Assembly (NCBI GenBank): GCA_947462105.1
Contig: CANHNJ010000009.1
Coordinates: 18,309-82,308, forward strand
Origin: Alphaproteobacteria bacterium
GTDB taxonomy: Bacteria > Pseudomonadota > Alphaproteobacteria > Micropepsales > Micropepsaceae
Length of the DNA stretch: 64,000 nt
Direction of reading: 5' to 3'
Of this stretch, positions 28,768 to 41,269 are shown one piece after another (the stretch's first letter is position 1; every line of letters starts with the position of its first letter). Under the pieces are notes generated by a model that worked only from the letters and a program-made list of their open reading frames with translations, made no database searches and was not told the origin of the DNA. A program made the translations under genes and the position numbers.

Positions 28768-29193
28768 ATGAGCACATACGGCACCGCCACCTGGAAAGGT
28801 GGCCTGAAGGACGGCATCGGCGCGGTTTCGACCAAAAGCGGCGCACTGAAGGCGCATCCCTATGGCTTCGTCGCCCGCTTCGAGGGCGGGCCAGGCACCA
28901 ACCCGGAAGAGTTGCTGGGCGCGGCCCATGCCGGCTGCTTCACGATGGCGCTGTCGGCGATTCTGGGCGAAGCGGGCCTGACCGCCGAACAGATGGACAC
29001 CAAGGCCGACGTCAATCTGGTGAAGGATGGCGACGGCTTTTCCATCACCAAAATTCACCTGACGCTGACGGCGAGAATTCCCGGCGCCGACAAGGCGGTG
29101 TTCGACGACTGCGCCGCCAAGGCCAAGGCAGGCTGCCCGGTGTCCAAGCTGTTCAAGGGCGCGGAGATCACCCTGGACGCTTCGCTGGTCTGA
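28768..29193 (+). CDS. OsmC/Ohr family peroxiredoxin
   Basis: The protein is 141 residues from the ATG at 28768 (MSTYGTATWKGG), with GGGAG upstream; the track start is three codons earlier. The two reactive cysteines are in HAGCFTMAL and AGCPVSKLF, the OsmC arrangement. These proteins reduce organic hydroperoxides with thiols. The WKGGLKDGIGAVSTKSGAL start matches the OsmC subgroup rather than Ohr. The downstream lactonase-fold gene overlaps its stop (TGATG), so the two are cotranscribed. Confidence 0.92.
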   Translation: MSTYGTATWKGGLKDGIGAVSTKSGALKAHPYGFVARFEGGPGTNPEELLGAAHAGCFTMALSAILGEAGLTAEQMDTKADVNLVKDGDGFSITKIHLTLTARIPGADKAVFDDCAAKAKAGCPVSKLFKGAEITLDASLV

Positions 29194-30272
29194 TGAAGAC
29201 CGGACTGGCTTTTGCCATTCTGTTGCTGGCCGCGCTTCCGGCGCAGGCGGAGATGGAGCGTGCCTATATCGGCACCTTCACGCCGTCGCCGGGGCGTGGG
29301 CCCACAACAGGTTCGCAGGGCGAAGGCATCTATCTCACCGAGCTGGACACGATAACGGGCAAGCTGCGTGCGCCCCGGCTGGTGGCGCAAACCCTGTCGC
29401 CGAGCTGGCTGGCGATCGACCGCAAACGCAGCCTGCTCTATGCGACGAACGAGTCCGGCGCGGGCGGCATCTCCGCGTTTCGCATCGACAAGGCCAGCGG
29501 CGATCTTGCGCCCATTGGTCAGGTCGCCCTGCCCAGCCCGACCCACCTGGCGCTGTCGCCCGATGGCGGCTGGCTGGTGGCGTCCAGCTATGGCGATCCC
29601 GTCAGCCTGGTGAAGCTGGAGCCCGACGGCACGCCCGGCGCGGTGGTGCAGACCATCCGGATCGAAGGCACGGCGCGCCAGTCGCAGGTGACGGAGCCGG
29701 TGGGCAATCGCTGGGTCACCAATGCCGGCAAGGCCTCGCGCATGCATGGCGCTTTTTTCCATCCCGATGGCCGCCATGTCGTGCTGACCGAATATGGGCT
29801 GGATATCCTGATCGTCTATGCGCTGGAAAATGGACAGTTGCGCGAAGTGGCGCGCAATCCGCAAATGGCGGGCGCGGCGCCGCGTCATGCCTTGTGGAAT
29901 GCGACCGGCGCGCTCACCCAACGCCAGCACATCTCGGCGCTGCCGCCGGGCTATACCGGCACTGCCGCAGCGGCCGAAATCCTGCTGTCGAAGGATGGGC
30001 GCAATCTCTACGTCTCGAACCGCTTCCACGATTCCATCGCCCATTTCCGCGTCGGCGCGCACGGGCTGCTGACCTATGTGAACGATACCGTCACCGGCAC
30101 CAACATGGTGCGGCTGCTGCAGTTCGATCCCAGCGGGCGCTATCTTCTGGCGGGCGGGCAGAACAACGACACCATTGCCAGCTTTCGCCTTGGCGCTGAT
30201 GGCGCGCCGCAGCCGCTCAACCTCTACGCCGCCGCGCCATCGCCGGTGACACTGGTGTTCGTGGGCGACTAG
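29193..30272 (+). CDS. Secreted lactonase-type beta-propeller protein
   Basis: The 359-residue protein has signal peptide [19 protein letters not shown]. The mature part has propeller blades of the YbhE (6-phosphogluconolactonase) family: [69 protein letters not shown]. The E. coli enzyme is cytoplasmic; the export signal here suggests a different lactone or glucan-derived substrate in the periplasm. It is coupled to the OsmC gene by a TGATG overlap and convergent with argJ, sharing four bases at the stops. Confidence 0.8.
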   Translation: MKTGLAFAILLLAALPAQAEMERAYIGTFTPSPGRGPTTGSQGEGIYLTELDTITGKLRAPRLVAQTLSPSWLAIDRKRSLLYATNESGAGGISAFRIDKASGDLAPIGQVALPSPTHLALSPDGGWLVASSYGDPVSLVKLEPDGTPGAVVQTIRIEGTARQSQVTEPVGNRWVTNAGKASRMHGAFFHPDGRHVVLTEYGLDILIVYALENGQLREVARNPQMAGAAPRHALWNATGALTQRQHISALPPGYTGTAAAAEILLSKDGRNLYVSNRFHDSIAHFRVGAHGLLTYVNDTVTGTNMVRLLQFDPSGRYLLAGGQNNDTIASFRLGADGAPQPLNLYAAAPSPVTLVFVGD

Positions 30273-31552
30273 CTGCGATAGCTTCCATTAATATCGATGT
30301 AGCCGTGCGTCAGATCGCAGGTCCACACGCGGGCAGCGCCCTTGCCGATACCAAGTTCGACGGCAATCTCGACATCGCGGCCTGATACGGCCTTTGTGGC
30401 GATGGCTTCATTGTATTTCACAGCGCGCATGCCCTTCTCGGCAACGACATGTCCGCCGAAGGAAATTTTCAGCAGGTCGCGGTCGGCCTTCTCGCCGGCC
30501 TTGCCCACCGCCATGACGATGCGGCCCCAGTTGGCGTCGTTGCCCGCCACCGCCGTCTTGACCAGCGGCGAATTGGCAATGGTCAGCGCAATACGCTTAG
30601 CGGCGGCGTCATTCTCGGCGCCCGCGACATCGATGCGGATCAGCTTCTGCGCGCCCTCGCCGTCTCGCACCACCTGCAGCGCCAGGTCGAGCAGCAGGGC
30701 ATCGAGCTTGCGGCGGAAATCGGTGAGGCGCTTGTCGGATGCCTTGGCGACCGGCGAATGCTTGGCGCCCTTGCCCGTCGCGAACAGCAGCAAGGTGTCG
30801 CTGGTCGAGGTATCGGAATCCACCGTGATGGCGTTGAAACTGGGACCAACGCCTGCGCTCAGGCATTCCTGCAGCACACTGGCCGGGAGATTGGCGTCGG
30901 TGAAGACAAAGGAAAGCATCGTCGCCATGTCGGGCGCGATCATGCCCGAGCCCTTGGCGATGCCATTGATCGTCACCTTCACGCCATCGATCAGGGCAGT
31001 AGCGGTGGCGGCCTTGGGATAGGTGTCGGTCGTCATGATGGCGTCGGCGGCGGCCTTCCAGTTGCCGGCCGCGCCCTGTTCCACCAGGCCCTGGAGCACG
31101 GCCGTGATCTTGGACGCCGGCAGCGGCTCGCCGATCACGCCGGTCGAGGCCATGAAGACTTCCGATGGCCTGCAACCCACGATGGCGCTGGCGCTCTGCG
31201 CCACCTCGTTGACGCCGTCGAACCCGGCCTTGCCGGTAAAGGCGTTGGCGTTGCCGCTATTCACCACCAGGCAGCGGGCGCTGCCGGGCTTCAGGTGCTT
31301 CTGGCACCATTGCACCGGCGCGCTGGAGGTCTTGGAGGTCGTGAAGACCCCCGCCACCTGGGTGCCGGGTGCCAGCAGGGCCAGCATCACGTCGGTGCGC
31401 TGCTGGTAGCGGATTCCCGCCGCCACCGTGGCCAGGCGCACGCCTGCCAGGGGGGGCAATTTGGGGTGGCTTTTGGGCGCCAGGGGCGAGACGGGGTGCA
31501 CCGCCTTTGCCTTGGGAGCCGCCTTCTTGGTCTTTTTCGCGCTTTTGGCCAT
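30269..31552 (-). CDS. argJ: Bifunctional ornithine acetyltransferase/N-acetylglutamate synthase
   Basis: The protein is about 427 residues from the ATG at 31552 ([17 protein letters not shown]); the 17 upstream track residues lack support. A Lys/Ala-rich N-terminal extension of ~35 residues precedes the conserved body, which starts [27 protein letters not shown] holds the Ala-Thr autocleavage site that makes the alpha and beta chains and exposes the nucleophilic Thr. It recycles acetyl groups in arginine synthesis. It is divergent from secA. The basic tail is unusual but low in complexity. Confidence 0.95.
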   Translation of the reverse strand: MAKSAKKTKKAAPKAKAVHPVSPLAPKSHPKLPPLAGVRLATVAAGIRYQQRTDVMLALLAPGTQVAGVFTTSKTSSAPVQWCQKHLKPGSARCLVVNSGNANAFTGKAGFDGVNEVAQSASAIVGCRPSEVFMASTGVIGEPLPASKITAVLQGLVEQGAAGNWKAAADAIMTTDTYPKAATATALIDGVKVTINGIAKGSGMIAPDMATMLSFVFTDANLPASVLQECLSAGVGPSFNAITVDSDTSTSDTLLLFATGKGAKHSPVAKASDKRLTDFRRKLDALLLDLALQVVRDGEGAQKLIRIDVAGAENDAAAKRIALTIANSPLVKTAVAGNDANWGRIVMAVGKAGEKADRDLLKISFGGHVVAEKGMRAVKYNEAIATKAVSGRDVEIAVELGIGKGAARVWTCDLTHGYIDINGSYRS

Positions 31553-31703
31553 TGGGTCCACCGGTTGGGGTCTGGATACTGTGAAAAAACCGGCATTTGA
31601 CAAGGGGTAGGCGCGTTCTTATGTCTCCGGCGCGGCTGCCATGCGGATTTGGCCTCTGTCGCCATCCCGGCCCGCTTACAGGCCTGTAATATCTGAGGAA
31701 TTC

Positions 31704-34559
<2,856 letters not shown>

Positions 34560-34581
34560 CCTAGCGCCGCACGGTTTATTT

Positions 34582-34628
34582 TGGTCGCGCGGGCCACGGC
34601 TCGCTCACGCTCGCCTGCCCGTCGCTCC
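34582..34628 (+). repeat. Dispersed TGGTC...GTCGCTCC repeat, copy B
   Basis: The 47-bp unit begins TGGTCGCGCGGGCCACGGCT and ends TCGCCTGCCCGTCGCTCC, 23 bp after the secA stop. About 40 of 47 bases match copy A behind ubiG. The displaced second copy of the secA tail begins at the very next base. Confidence 0.8.
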
Positions 34629-34677
34629 TGCGGCTCCGGCCGGAAGTACAAGCACTGCCACGGGGCGCTGTTAAGTC

Positions 34678-35616
34678 ATGCTCACGGTCTATCCGGATAG
34701 CGGCAAGCCCATCTGGATCGACCTGCGCGATCCCACGCCCGAGGAAATCGCCAAGGCCTGTGCCGATTACGGCCTGGAGATTCCCCCGCGCGCGCAGCTG
34801 GAGGAAATCGAATTCTCCAGCCGCCTGCAGTATGAGGATGGCACCTTCACCCTGTCCGTGCCGGTGACGCCGCACCTGAAGAACAGCGACGCCGATGACG
34901 TCACCTCGCCGCTGGGCTTCGTCCTGACAAGGGACCTGCTGGTGACGGTGCGCTTCTCGCATTTGCAGACCTTCGAGGCCATCCGCACCCGCGTCCGCCG
35001 CCGGACACGCAGCGCCGCCGACATCTTCCTGGTGATCCTGGAAGCCCTGATCGATTACGGTGCCGACCAGCTGGAAGAACTGCGCGCCGAGGCGTTGCGC
35101 GTTTCCCAGCGCATCTTCCATGAAGACATGCCGGAAAAGCAGAAGCGCAACGTTTCTGCCGTTAGCCGGATGTTGCGCGGCACGCTGGTGGAGATCGGCG
35201 ACATGGGCGAGCGCCTCAGTCATATCCGCGACACGCTGCTGGTGCTGCAGCGGGCAGTGCCTTTCGTCAACGAGCATGGCGACTGGATCGAACCGGTGGT
35301 CAAGGCGCGCCTCAAGATGGCGGGCAAGGACGTGCAGTCGCTGAACGACTATGAGGTCCATCTCACCGACAAGATCCAGTTCCTGCTGGATGCAGCGCTG
35401 GGCTTCATCTCCACCGAACAGAACGACCTCTTCAAGGTCATGACCATCTGGTCCACCGTCGGCATTCCGCCGGTGCTGCTGGCCGGCATCTGGGGCATGA
35501 ACTTCCACGTCATGCCGGAGCTGTCCGCCACCTGGGGCTACCCGGTGGCGCTGGCGAGCATCCTGGTCAGCGCGCTGGTGCCGTTATCTTGGTTCAAATG
35601 GCGCGGCTGGTGGTAA
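34678..35616 (+). CDS. CorA-type magnesium/cobalt transporter
   Basis: This 312-residue member of the CorA family has a long cytoplasmic, largely helical N-terminal domain and two C-terminal transmembrane helices. The signature GMN loop is visible as GIWGMNFHVMPE between helix 1 (VMTIWSTVGIPPVLLAGIW) and helix 2 (PVALASILVSALVPLSWF). A positively charged C-terminus (FKWRGWW) follows, as usual. It imports Mg2+, or other divalent cations. The start ATG lies eight bases past the displaced secA tail, and no strong ribosome site is seen, so the insertion may have altered its leader. Confidence 0.92.
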   Translation: MLTVYPDSGKPIWIDLRDPTPEEIAKACADYGLEIPPRAQLEEIEFSSRLQYEDGTFTLSVPVTPHLKNSDADDVTSPLGFVLTRDLLVTVRFSHLQTFEAIRTRVRRRTRSAADIFLVILEALIDYGADQLEELRAEALRVSQRIFHEDMPEKQKRNVSAVSRMLRGTLVEIGDMGERLSHIRDTLLVLQRAVPFVNEHGDWIEPVVKARLKMAGKDVQSLNDYEVHLTDKIQFLLDAALGFISTEQNDLFKVMTIWSTVGIPPVLLAGIWGMNFHVMPELSATWGYPVALASILVSALVPLSWFKWRGWW

Positions 35617-35756
35617 CGCCCTGCGCTGGCGTGACATTTCGGTCCTGGTACGCTGCGGATATTGCGGTTTCTTTAGCTTTGGGTAGTCTGACGCGTGCGC
35701 CGGAGTTCCTCCGCGCGCCGGGGCATTTGACGACTTAAGTTTTGAAGGGGAATTCC

Positions 35757-35879
35757 ATGCGCCACGGGAAACCGTTGCTGGCTGCCGTCGCGGCCTCTGT
35801 TCTTGCCACTGCTGCGATGACCGCGCCCGCACAGGCGCAGCTTTTCCAGTCCGGCTCTGCCAAGGCCGCCGAGAAGTAG
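35757..35879 (+). CDS. 40-residue secreted peptide of unknown function
   Basis: This gene is too short for the track. From the ATG at 35757, with AAGGGG seven bases upstream, it encodes a signal peptide (MRHGKPLLAAVAASVLATA... ending AQA) and a mature piece of only about 13 residues (QLFQSGSAKAAEK). Codon use is in line with the genome. It sits alone between corA and convergent accA, and a strong terminator starts 18 bp after its stop, so it is its own transcription unit. No cysteine and no lipobox are present. I do not recognise the family. Confidence 0.65.
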   Translation: MRHGKPLLAAVAASVLATAAMTAPAQAQLFQSGSAKAAEK

Positions 35880-35896
35880 GCGCAGATCCCATAAGC

Positions 35897-35930
35897 AAAA
35901 GGCCCGCGAAGTTCGCGGGCCTTTTCTTTT
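35897..35930 (+). terminator. Rho-independent terminator
   Basis: AAAGGCCCGCGA-AGT-TCGCGGGCCTTT is a 12-bp perfect stem with a 3-base loop, followed by TCTTTTTC. It serves the 40-residue peptide gene, and since it lies 20 bp from the accA stop and is flanked by an A-run on the other side, it may also stop accA transcripts. Confidence 0.9.
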
Positions 35931-35949
35931 TCTGCTGCGCGCGCGCAGC

Positions 35950-36900
35950 TTACAGGCTTCTGCCAATCGCAAGATATTTCGCGCGGCGCGCCTTGATCAG
36001 TTCGGCCGGACTCTTGCCATCCAGCTCGGTCAGACCGCGTGCGATCATGTCGCTGGCGGCGTCGATGGCCTGGCGCGGGGCGCGGTGCGCGCCGCCCACG
36101 GGCTCAGGCACGATAGCATCAATCAACTTGAGGCCGATCAGATCCTGCGCCGTGATCTTGAGCGCCGTGGCGGCTTCCGACGCCTTGGTGGCGTCGCGCC
36201 ACAGGATCGAGGCCGCACCTTCCGGCGAAATCACCGAATAAACCGAATGTTCCAGCATGTAGACGCGGTCGGCGGCGGCGATGGCAATGGCACCGCCCGA
36301 GCCACCCTCGCCGATCACCGTGGCGATGAAGGGCGACTTCACGTTCAGGCCTGCCTCGATGGAGCGGGCGATAGCTTCGGCCTGGCCGCGCTCTTCCGCC
36401 GTCACGCCGGGAAAAGCGCCGGACGTGTCGATGAAGCTCAGCACCGGCAGGCCAAACTGCCCCGCCAGGTCGAACAGGCGGATCGCCTTGCGATAGCCTT
36501 CGGGCGAAGCCATGCCGAAATTGTGCTTCAGGCGGCTCTGGGTATCGTTGCCGCGTTCCTGCCCCAGGAAGGCGACGGCACGGCCGCGAAAACGCGCCAT
36601 GCCTGCAATGATGGCTTCGTCTTCGCCGAAGGCGCGATCACCCGCCAGCGGCGTGAAATCGTCGAACAGCATCTTGGCGTAATCAAGGAAGTGCGGCCGC
36701 TCGGGATGGCGCGCCACCTGCACCTTCTGCCACGGCGACAGGCGGGCATAGGTATCCGCCACCATCTGGCCCGCGCGGGTGCCCAGACGTTCCACTTCAC
36801 TGTTGATGTCGAGATTGGGGTCGGCCTCCGCGAGCGTCTTCAGCTCGGTGATCTTGCCTTCCAACTCGGCGATGGGGCGTTCAAAGTCCAGATACTGCAT
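35950..36900 (-). CDS. accA: Acetyl-CoA carboxylase carboxyltransferase alpha subunit
   Basis: The protein is about 316 residues from the ATG at 36900 (MQYLDFERPIAELEGKI); the track start is 17 codons upstream. SFIDTSGAFPGVTAEERGQAEAIA and VIGEGGSGGAIAIAAADRV are the alpha-subunit signatures. It transfers carboxyl from biotin to acetyl-CoA, with AccD, in fatty acid synthesis. xerD lies upstream on the same strand. An A/T-rich 95-bp gap between them holds no gene. Confidence 0.96.
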   Translation of the reverse strand: MQYLDFERPIAELEGKITELKTLAEADPNLDINSEVERLGTRAGQMVADTYARLSPWQKVQVARHPERPHFLDYAKMLFDDFTPLAGDRAFGEDEAIIAGMARFRGRAVAFLGQERGNDTQSRLKHNFGMASPEGYRKAIRLFDLAGQFGLPVLSFIDTSGAFPGVTAEERGQAEAIARSIEAGLNVKSPFIATVIGEGGSGGAIAIAAADRVYMLEHSVYSVISPEGAASILWRDATKASEAATALKITAQDLIGLKLIDAIVPEPVGGAHRAPRQAIDAASDMIARGLTELDGKSPAELIKARRAKYLAIGRSL

Positions 36901-36995
36901 GCCGGCTCCAGATTCGGGCGGAACGTACGACAGAAGAGCGTACTGGCACAATGCTTGAGGAATATAACAATTACAATGGCTTAAAGCCTAATTCC

Positions 36996-37919
36996 TTAAG
37001 ATTTCCGGGTGCGGCCCAAAGGATGGGCTTTCGTCATCACCGCTGTCAGGCGATCCCTGGCAACATGGGTGTAGATCTGGGTGGTGGCGATGTCGGCATG
37101 GCCCAGCAAAGTCTGGACGCTGCGCAGGTCCGCGCCGCCTTCCACCAAGTGCGTCGCGAAGGCATGGCGCAGCACATGCGGGCTGAGCTTGGCGGGATCG
37201 ATGTTGGCCTTCAGCGCCAGCGCCTTCAGCATCTGGTGCAGACGGCGGCGGGTGAGAAACCCTTCCGCGCTGCGCGAACAGAACAGATAACGCGCGGCCT
37301 TCTTTGCTTTCTCGCCTTTCGGAAGGAATTCGTCGCGCACCGTGAGATAGGCGGCCAGCGCCACGCGGGCGGAATCCGACATCGGCGAGAAGCGTTCCTT
37401 GTTGCCCTTGCCGATCACACGGATAAAACCGTCTCGCGCGCGCGCCGATACCAGCGGCAGGCCCGCCAGTTCGGTGACGCGCAGGCCGCCGCCATACAGC
37501 ATCTCCACGATCAGCCCCAGGCGCAGGCCTTCGCGCGTGCCGTCCTCGGCGGCGGCGATCAGCCGTTCCACTTCCTCGCCACTGAGAATCTTGGGCAGGG
37601 GCCGCTGCGGCCTGGGCGCGGCCAGCGTCAGGGTGGGATCGTCGGCACGAATGCCCTCGGCATAGAGAAAGCCGAAGAACTGGCGCAGCGCCGACAGCTT
37701 GCGCGCCTGGGTCGAAGGCGCCGCCGTCCTGGAAAGCACACCCAGGAAGGCCTGCACATCGGCGCGGGTCGCTTGGCCCGGGTCTGCATGCCCGGCGAAT
37801 TCGGCCAGGTCGCGGCCATAGGCGGCCAGCGTGTTGGCCCCCGCCCCACGCTCGGCGCTCATCATGTCGAGAAAGGCCTCGATCAGGTTGGCAGATTTAG
37901 AGACGCGGCGCGGACTCAT
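36996..37919 (-). CDS. xerD: Site-specific tyrosine recombinase XerD
   Basis: This 307-residue tyrosine recombinase has an N-terminal SAM-like core-binding domain and the full catalytic set: R147 (GGLRVTE), K171 (IGKGNKE), H248-R251 (HVLRHAF), H274 (LGHADIATT) and Y283 (QIYTHV). With XerC it resolves chromosome dimers at dif during division. Synteny with accA, aroK and aroB marks it as the chromosomal XerD rather than a mobile-element integrase. It is divergent from aroK with a 44-bp gap. Confidence 0.92.
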   Translation of the reverse strand: MSPRRVSKSANLIEAFLDMMSAERGAGANTLAAYGRDLAEFAGHADPGQATRADVQAFLGVLSRTAAPSTQARKLSALRQFFGFLYAEGIRADDPTLTLAAPRPQRPLPKILSGEEVERLIAAAEDGTREGLRLGLIVEMLYGGGLRVTELAGLPLVSARARDGFIRVIGKGNKERFSPMSDSARVALAAYLTVRDEFLPKGEKAKKAARYLFCSRSAEGFLTRRRLHQMLKALALKANIDPAKLSPHVLRHAFATHLVEGGADLRSVQTLLGHADIATTQIYTHVARDRLTAVMTKAHPLGRTRKS

Positions 37920-37963
37920 CTCCAGAGCTTTAGCATGGCCCGCCTTTCCTGTATGGGACGATC

Positions 37964-38506
37964 ATGACTCTGAACCGCACCGTGGCGCTGGTGGGCATGA
38001 TGGGGGCCGGAAAGACCTCCATCGGCAAGCGGCTGGCCGTGCGGTTGGCCGTGCCCTTCAGGGACGCCGACCACGAGATCGAGGAGGCTGCGGGCCTGAC
38101 GGTGGCCGAAATCTTCGAGAAGCATGGCGAACCGGAATTCCGCGCCGGGGAACGCCGCGTCATCACGCGCCTGCTGGGCGAGGCGCCGCATGTGCTGGCG
38201 ACTGGCGGCGGCGCCTACATGGATCCGAACACCCGCGCCGCCATGAAGGAACGCGCCTTCACCATCTGGCTGAAAGCGCCCGTGGAGCTGCTGCTGGCCC
38301 GCACGGCCAAGCGAACCAGCCGCCCCCTGCTGAACAATGCCGACCCCCGGGGAACGCTGGAAAGGCTGCTGGCGATCCGCGAGCCGGTCTATGCCGAGGC
38401 CGACCTGGTGCTGGAAAGCGTCGACGGACCGCATGAGAAATCGGTCGAACAGGTGGTGGCGGCCTTGCTGGACAGGGGCCTGATGCTGCAGGAAGCAGCC
38501 CCATGA
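37964..38506 (+). CDS. aroK: Shikimate kinase
   Basis: The 180-residue P-loop kinase has GMMGAGKTSIGKRLA (~11-25), the FRDADHEIEE metal-binding Asp and the GGGAYMD shikimate-contact motif. It phosphorylates shikimate in the pathway to aromatic amino acids. Its stop overlaps the aroB start (ATGA), so the two are coupled. The start ATG is taken where LNRTVALVGMMGAG begins the fold. Confidence 0.95.
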   Translation: MTLNRTVALVGMMGAGKTSIGKRLAVRLAVPFRDADHEIEEAAGLTVAEIFEKHGEPEFRAGERRVITRLLGEAPHVLATGGGAYMDPNTRAAMKERAFTIWLKAPVELLLARTAKRTSRPLLNNADPRGTLERLLAIREPVYAEADLVLESVDGPHEKSVEQVVAALLDRGLMLQEAAP

Positions 38507-39612
38507 GCGAAATCATCCCCGTCGGCCTCGGTGCCCGCGCCTACGAAATCCATGCCGGTATCGGCCTGCTGGCGCAGGCGGGAAAACTGCTGGCGCCGCA
38601 CTTCCAGAACAAGTCCGCGCGCGGCGTGCTGCCCATCGTCACCGACGAGAATGTCGCCAAGCTGCATCTGCAGGCGCTGCAGGACAGCCTCGGCGCCAGC
38701 GGTCTGAAATCCGCGCCGATCATCCTGGCCCCGGGCGAAGCCACCAAGAGTTTCGCGGGCCTGGAACGTGTCTGCGGCGAACTGCTCGATCTGGGCATTG
38801 ATCGCAATGGCCTGATCATCGCGCTGGGCGGCGGCGTCATCGGCGACCTCACCGGCTTCGCGGCGGGCGTGCTCAAGCGCGGCGTTTCCTTCGCGCAGGT
38901 GCCGACCACACTGCTGTCGCAGGTGGACTCGTCGGTGGGTGGCAAGACCGCGATCAATGCCAAGCAGGGCAAGAACCTGGTCGGCCTGTTCCATCAGCCG
39001 CGCATCGTCATCGCCGACACGGGCCTGCTTTCCACCCTGCCCCGGCGCGAATTTCTGGCCGGTTATGCCGAGGTGGTGAAATACGGCGCGCTGGGCGATG
39101 CCGATTTCTTCGACTGGCTGGAAGCCAGCGCCGCCGCCGCGCTGGCCGGCGATGAGGCCGCGCTGGTGCATGCCGTGGCGCAGTCCTGCCGCATGAAGGC
39201 CGCCATCGTCGCCCGCGACGAACGCGAGACCGGCGAACGCGCCCTGCTCAATCTTGGCCACACATTCGGTCATGCGCTGGAAGCCGCCACCGGCTTCTCC
39301 AGCCGCCTGCTGCATGGCGAAGGTGTCGCCATCGGCATGGCGCTGGCGTTCCGCCTGTCGCACAAGCTGGGGCTCTGCTCCGGCCAGGATGCCGAACGCT
39401 TCGCCCGCCACCTCAAGGCCGTGGGCCTGCCCGCCGCCATCGCCGACATTCCCGGCCCCCGCGCCAGCGTGGACGAATTGATGGCGCACATGGCGCATGA
39501 CAAGAAAGTCAGCGATGGCAGGCTGACTTTCATCCTGGTCAAGGGCATTGGCCATGCCTTCATCACCCGCGATGTTCCCGCCGACGCGGTGAGAGATATT
39601 CTCGCCGACTGA
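38503..39612 (+). CDS. aroB: 3-dehydroquinate synthase
   Basis: The 369-residue NAD- and metal-dependent enzyme makes 3-dehydroquinate from DAHP. The GGGVIGDLTGFAA nucleotide motif, the QVDSSVGGKTAIN active-site stretch and the metal-ligand HTFGHALE with LLHGEGVAIGM are all present. It overlaps aroK by four bases. The CBS-domain transporter gene follows 36 bp downstream. Confidence 0.97.
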   Translation: MSEIIPVGLGARAYEIHAGIGLLAQAGKLLAPHFQNKSARGVLPIVTDENVAKLHLQALQDSLGASGLKSAPIILAPGEATKSFAGLERVCGELLDLGIDRNGLIIALGGGVIGDLTGFAAGVLKRGVSFAQVPTTLLSQVDSSVGGKTAINAKQGKNLVGLFHQPRIVIADTGLLSTLPRREFLAGYAEVVKYGALGDADFFDWLEASAAAALAGDEAALVHAVAQSCRMKAAIVARDERETGERALLNLGHTFGHALEAATGFSSRLLHGEGVAIGMALAFRLSHKLGLCSGQDAERFARHLKAVGLPAAIADIPGPRASVDELMAHMAHDKKVSDGRLTFILVKGIGHAFITRDVPADAVRDILAD

Positions 39613-39648
39613 AAAATGGCATCCTGTGTCCGCCTTCGAGGTGGACCC

Positions 39649-40953
39649 ATGCTCATCCTGCTCTACGCTGCCCTGCCCATTTTTCTGCTGCTGACCGTAT
39701 CGGCCTGCTTTGCGGCGGCCGAAACCGCGCTGACCGCCGTGTCGCGCGGGCGCATGCACCAGCTGGAAGTGGATGGCTCCCGCGCTGCCCGCCGCGTCAA
39801 TCGCCTGGTCTCCGACCGTGAGCGCATGATCGGCGCGGTGCTGCTGGGCAACACCTTCATCAACATCCTGGCGTCCTCGCTCACCACCTCGGTGCTGGAA
39901 AGCTATTTGGGCAACCACAGCGCCGTGTGGGTGACGACCGCCCTGATGACGGTGATCATCCTGGTCTTTGTCGAGGTATTGCCCAAGACGCTGGCGATCG
40001 CCCGGACCGACTCGGTGGCGCTGTCACTGGCGCTGCCGTTGCTGGGCGTGGTGCAACTGCTGGCGCCGGTGATCGGCGCGGTGCAGTGGCTGGTCTGGCA
40101 GGTGTTGTCGCTGTTCGGGGTACGGCAGGGCGCGACCGAGACGGCGGCGGTCTCCGCCGACGCCGCGCATGAGGAAATTCGCGGCGCGGTGGCGCTGCAC
40201 CACCAGGAAGGCAATGTCGAACGCGGTCATCGCGACATGATCGGCGGCATCCTCGACCTGCGCGAACTGAAGGTGGGCGACGTCATGATCCACCGCAGGC
40301 AGATGACCGCGCTGGACCTGGACCGCCCGGCGGCGGAGATCGTCGCGGCAGTGACCGAGAACGAGCATACCCGCATCCCGATGTGGCGCGGGGAGCCCGA
40401 TGATATTGTCGGCGTGCTCAATTCCAAGCACCTGGCGCAGGCATTGCTGCTGCACAAGGGCGACATCGACGCCATCGACATGGAAAGCCTGGTTACGGCG
40501 CCCTGGTTCGTGCCCGATACCACCACGCTGGAAGAACAGCTTGAGGCCTTCCGCGAAAAGCACAGCCGCCTCGCCATGGTGGTGGACGAATATGGCACGC
40601 TGCAGGGGCTGGTGACGGTAGAGGACATCCTGGCCGAGATCTTCGGCGAGTTGCCGGATGAGCACCCGAATCCTGGCCGCCCCGATGTGCGCCAGCGGCC
40701 CGATGGCTCTTACCTGGTGGACGGCACCGTGCCGGTGCGCGAGCTGAACCGCGAATATGAGTGGAACCTGCCCGATGATGGCGCCACCACCATCGCCGGG
40801 CTGGTGATCGAGGAGACCGGCACCATTCCCGATGCAGGCCAGCGCTTCGCCTTTTTCGGCTTCAAGTTCGAAATCCTGCGCCGCCAGCGGAATCAAATTA
40901 CCGCGCTGAAGGTGACGCCTCCCGCTGCATCAACGCAGGATTCTAGTTCGTAG
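39649..40953 (+). CDS. CNNM/CorC-type CBS-domain membrane transporter
   Basis: The protein is about 434 residues from the ATG at 39649 with GAGGTGG upstream. The N-terminal DUF21 transmembrane domain (three to four helices, ~1-150; AAAETALTAVSRGRM motif) is followed by two CBS domains (~200-330, VMIHRRQMTALD and LAMVVDEYGTLQGLVTVEDILAEIFGE) and a CorC_HlyC domain. The family (HlyC/CorC, CNNM) handles Mg2+ or Co2+ efflux; older annotations call it hemolysin. The aroB-linked position is typical of alphaproteobacteria. The end overlaps convergent bolA by 11 bp. Confidence 0.9.
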   Translation: MLILLYAALPIFLLLTVSACFAAAETALTAVSRGRMHQLEVDGSRAARRVNRLVSDRERMIGAVLLGNTFINILASSLTTSVLESYLGNHSAVWVTTALMTVIILVFVEVLPKTLAIARTDSVALSLALPLLGVVQLLAPVIGAVQWLVWQVLSLFGVRQGATETAAVSADAAHEEIRGAVALHHQEGNVERGHRDMIGGILDLRELKVGDVMIHRRQMTALDLDRPAAEIVAAVTENEHTRIPMWRGEPDDIVGVLNSKHLAQALLLHKGDIDAIDMESLVTAPWFVPDTTTLEEQLEAFREKHSRLAMVVDEYGTLQGLVTVEDILAEIFGELPDEHPNPGRPDVRQRPDGSYLVDGTVPVRELNREYEWNLPDDGATTIAGLVIEETGTIPDAGQRFAFFGFKFEILRRQRNQITALKVTPPAASTQDSSS

Positions 40954-41269
40954 CGGCTTCGTCCGGCGTCTGCAGCTTCAGCGACAGTGCGTGCACGGTG
41001 CCGCGCAGTTCCTCCGCCAGCACGGCATGGACGCGGCGCTGGCGCTCCACGCGGCTGACACCCGCAAAGGCATCCGTCACCATGCGGACATGGAAGTGTG
41101 TTTCGCCGATGCCGCCATCGGGCCGCACCGCGCCAGCATGGCCCGCGTGACGGGCACTTTCATCGGTCACATCGAGCGTGGAGGGGGAGAAAGCTGCGGT
41201 CAATTTCCGCTGGATGGCGTCTGCTGCGCGCATGCGGGCAAGGGTCATCATGCGACAGGTCAAAGTCAA
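40943..41269 (-). CDS. BolA family protein
   Basis: The protein is 108 residues from a TTG at 41269 or about 102 from an ATG at 41251. AAGGAA lies five bases upstream of the TTG, while the ATGs have no ribosome site, so I keep the TTG. The BolA core is visible: GIGETHFHVRMVTDAFAGVSRVERQRRVHAVLAEEL, containing the HxHVRMVTxAF strand and the conserved RVERQR. BolA proteins work with monothiol glutaredoxins in Fe-S cluster traffic and act on morphology. It converges on the CBS transporter gene and is divergent from the J protein gene. Confidence 0.85.
   Translation of the reverse strand: MTLTCRMMTLARMRAADAIQRKLTAAFSPSTLDVTDESARHAGHAGAVRPDGGIGETHFHVRMVTDAFAGVSRVERQRRVHAVLAEELRGTVHALSLKLQTPDEAATN

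Noticed and set aside
36996-37919. Tyrosine recombinase as an integrase of a mobile element
   Set aside because: Synteny with accA and aroKB, and its length, mark it as housekeeping XerD; no att-like repeat flanks it. I therefore do not link it directly to the duplicated gene tails.
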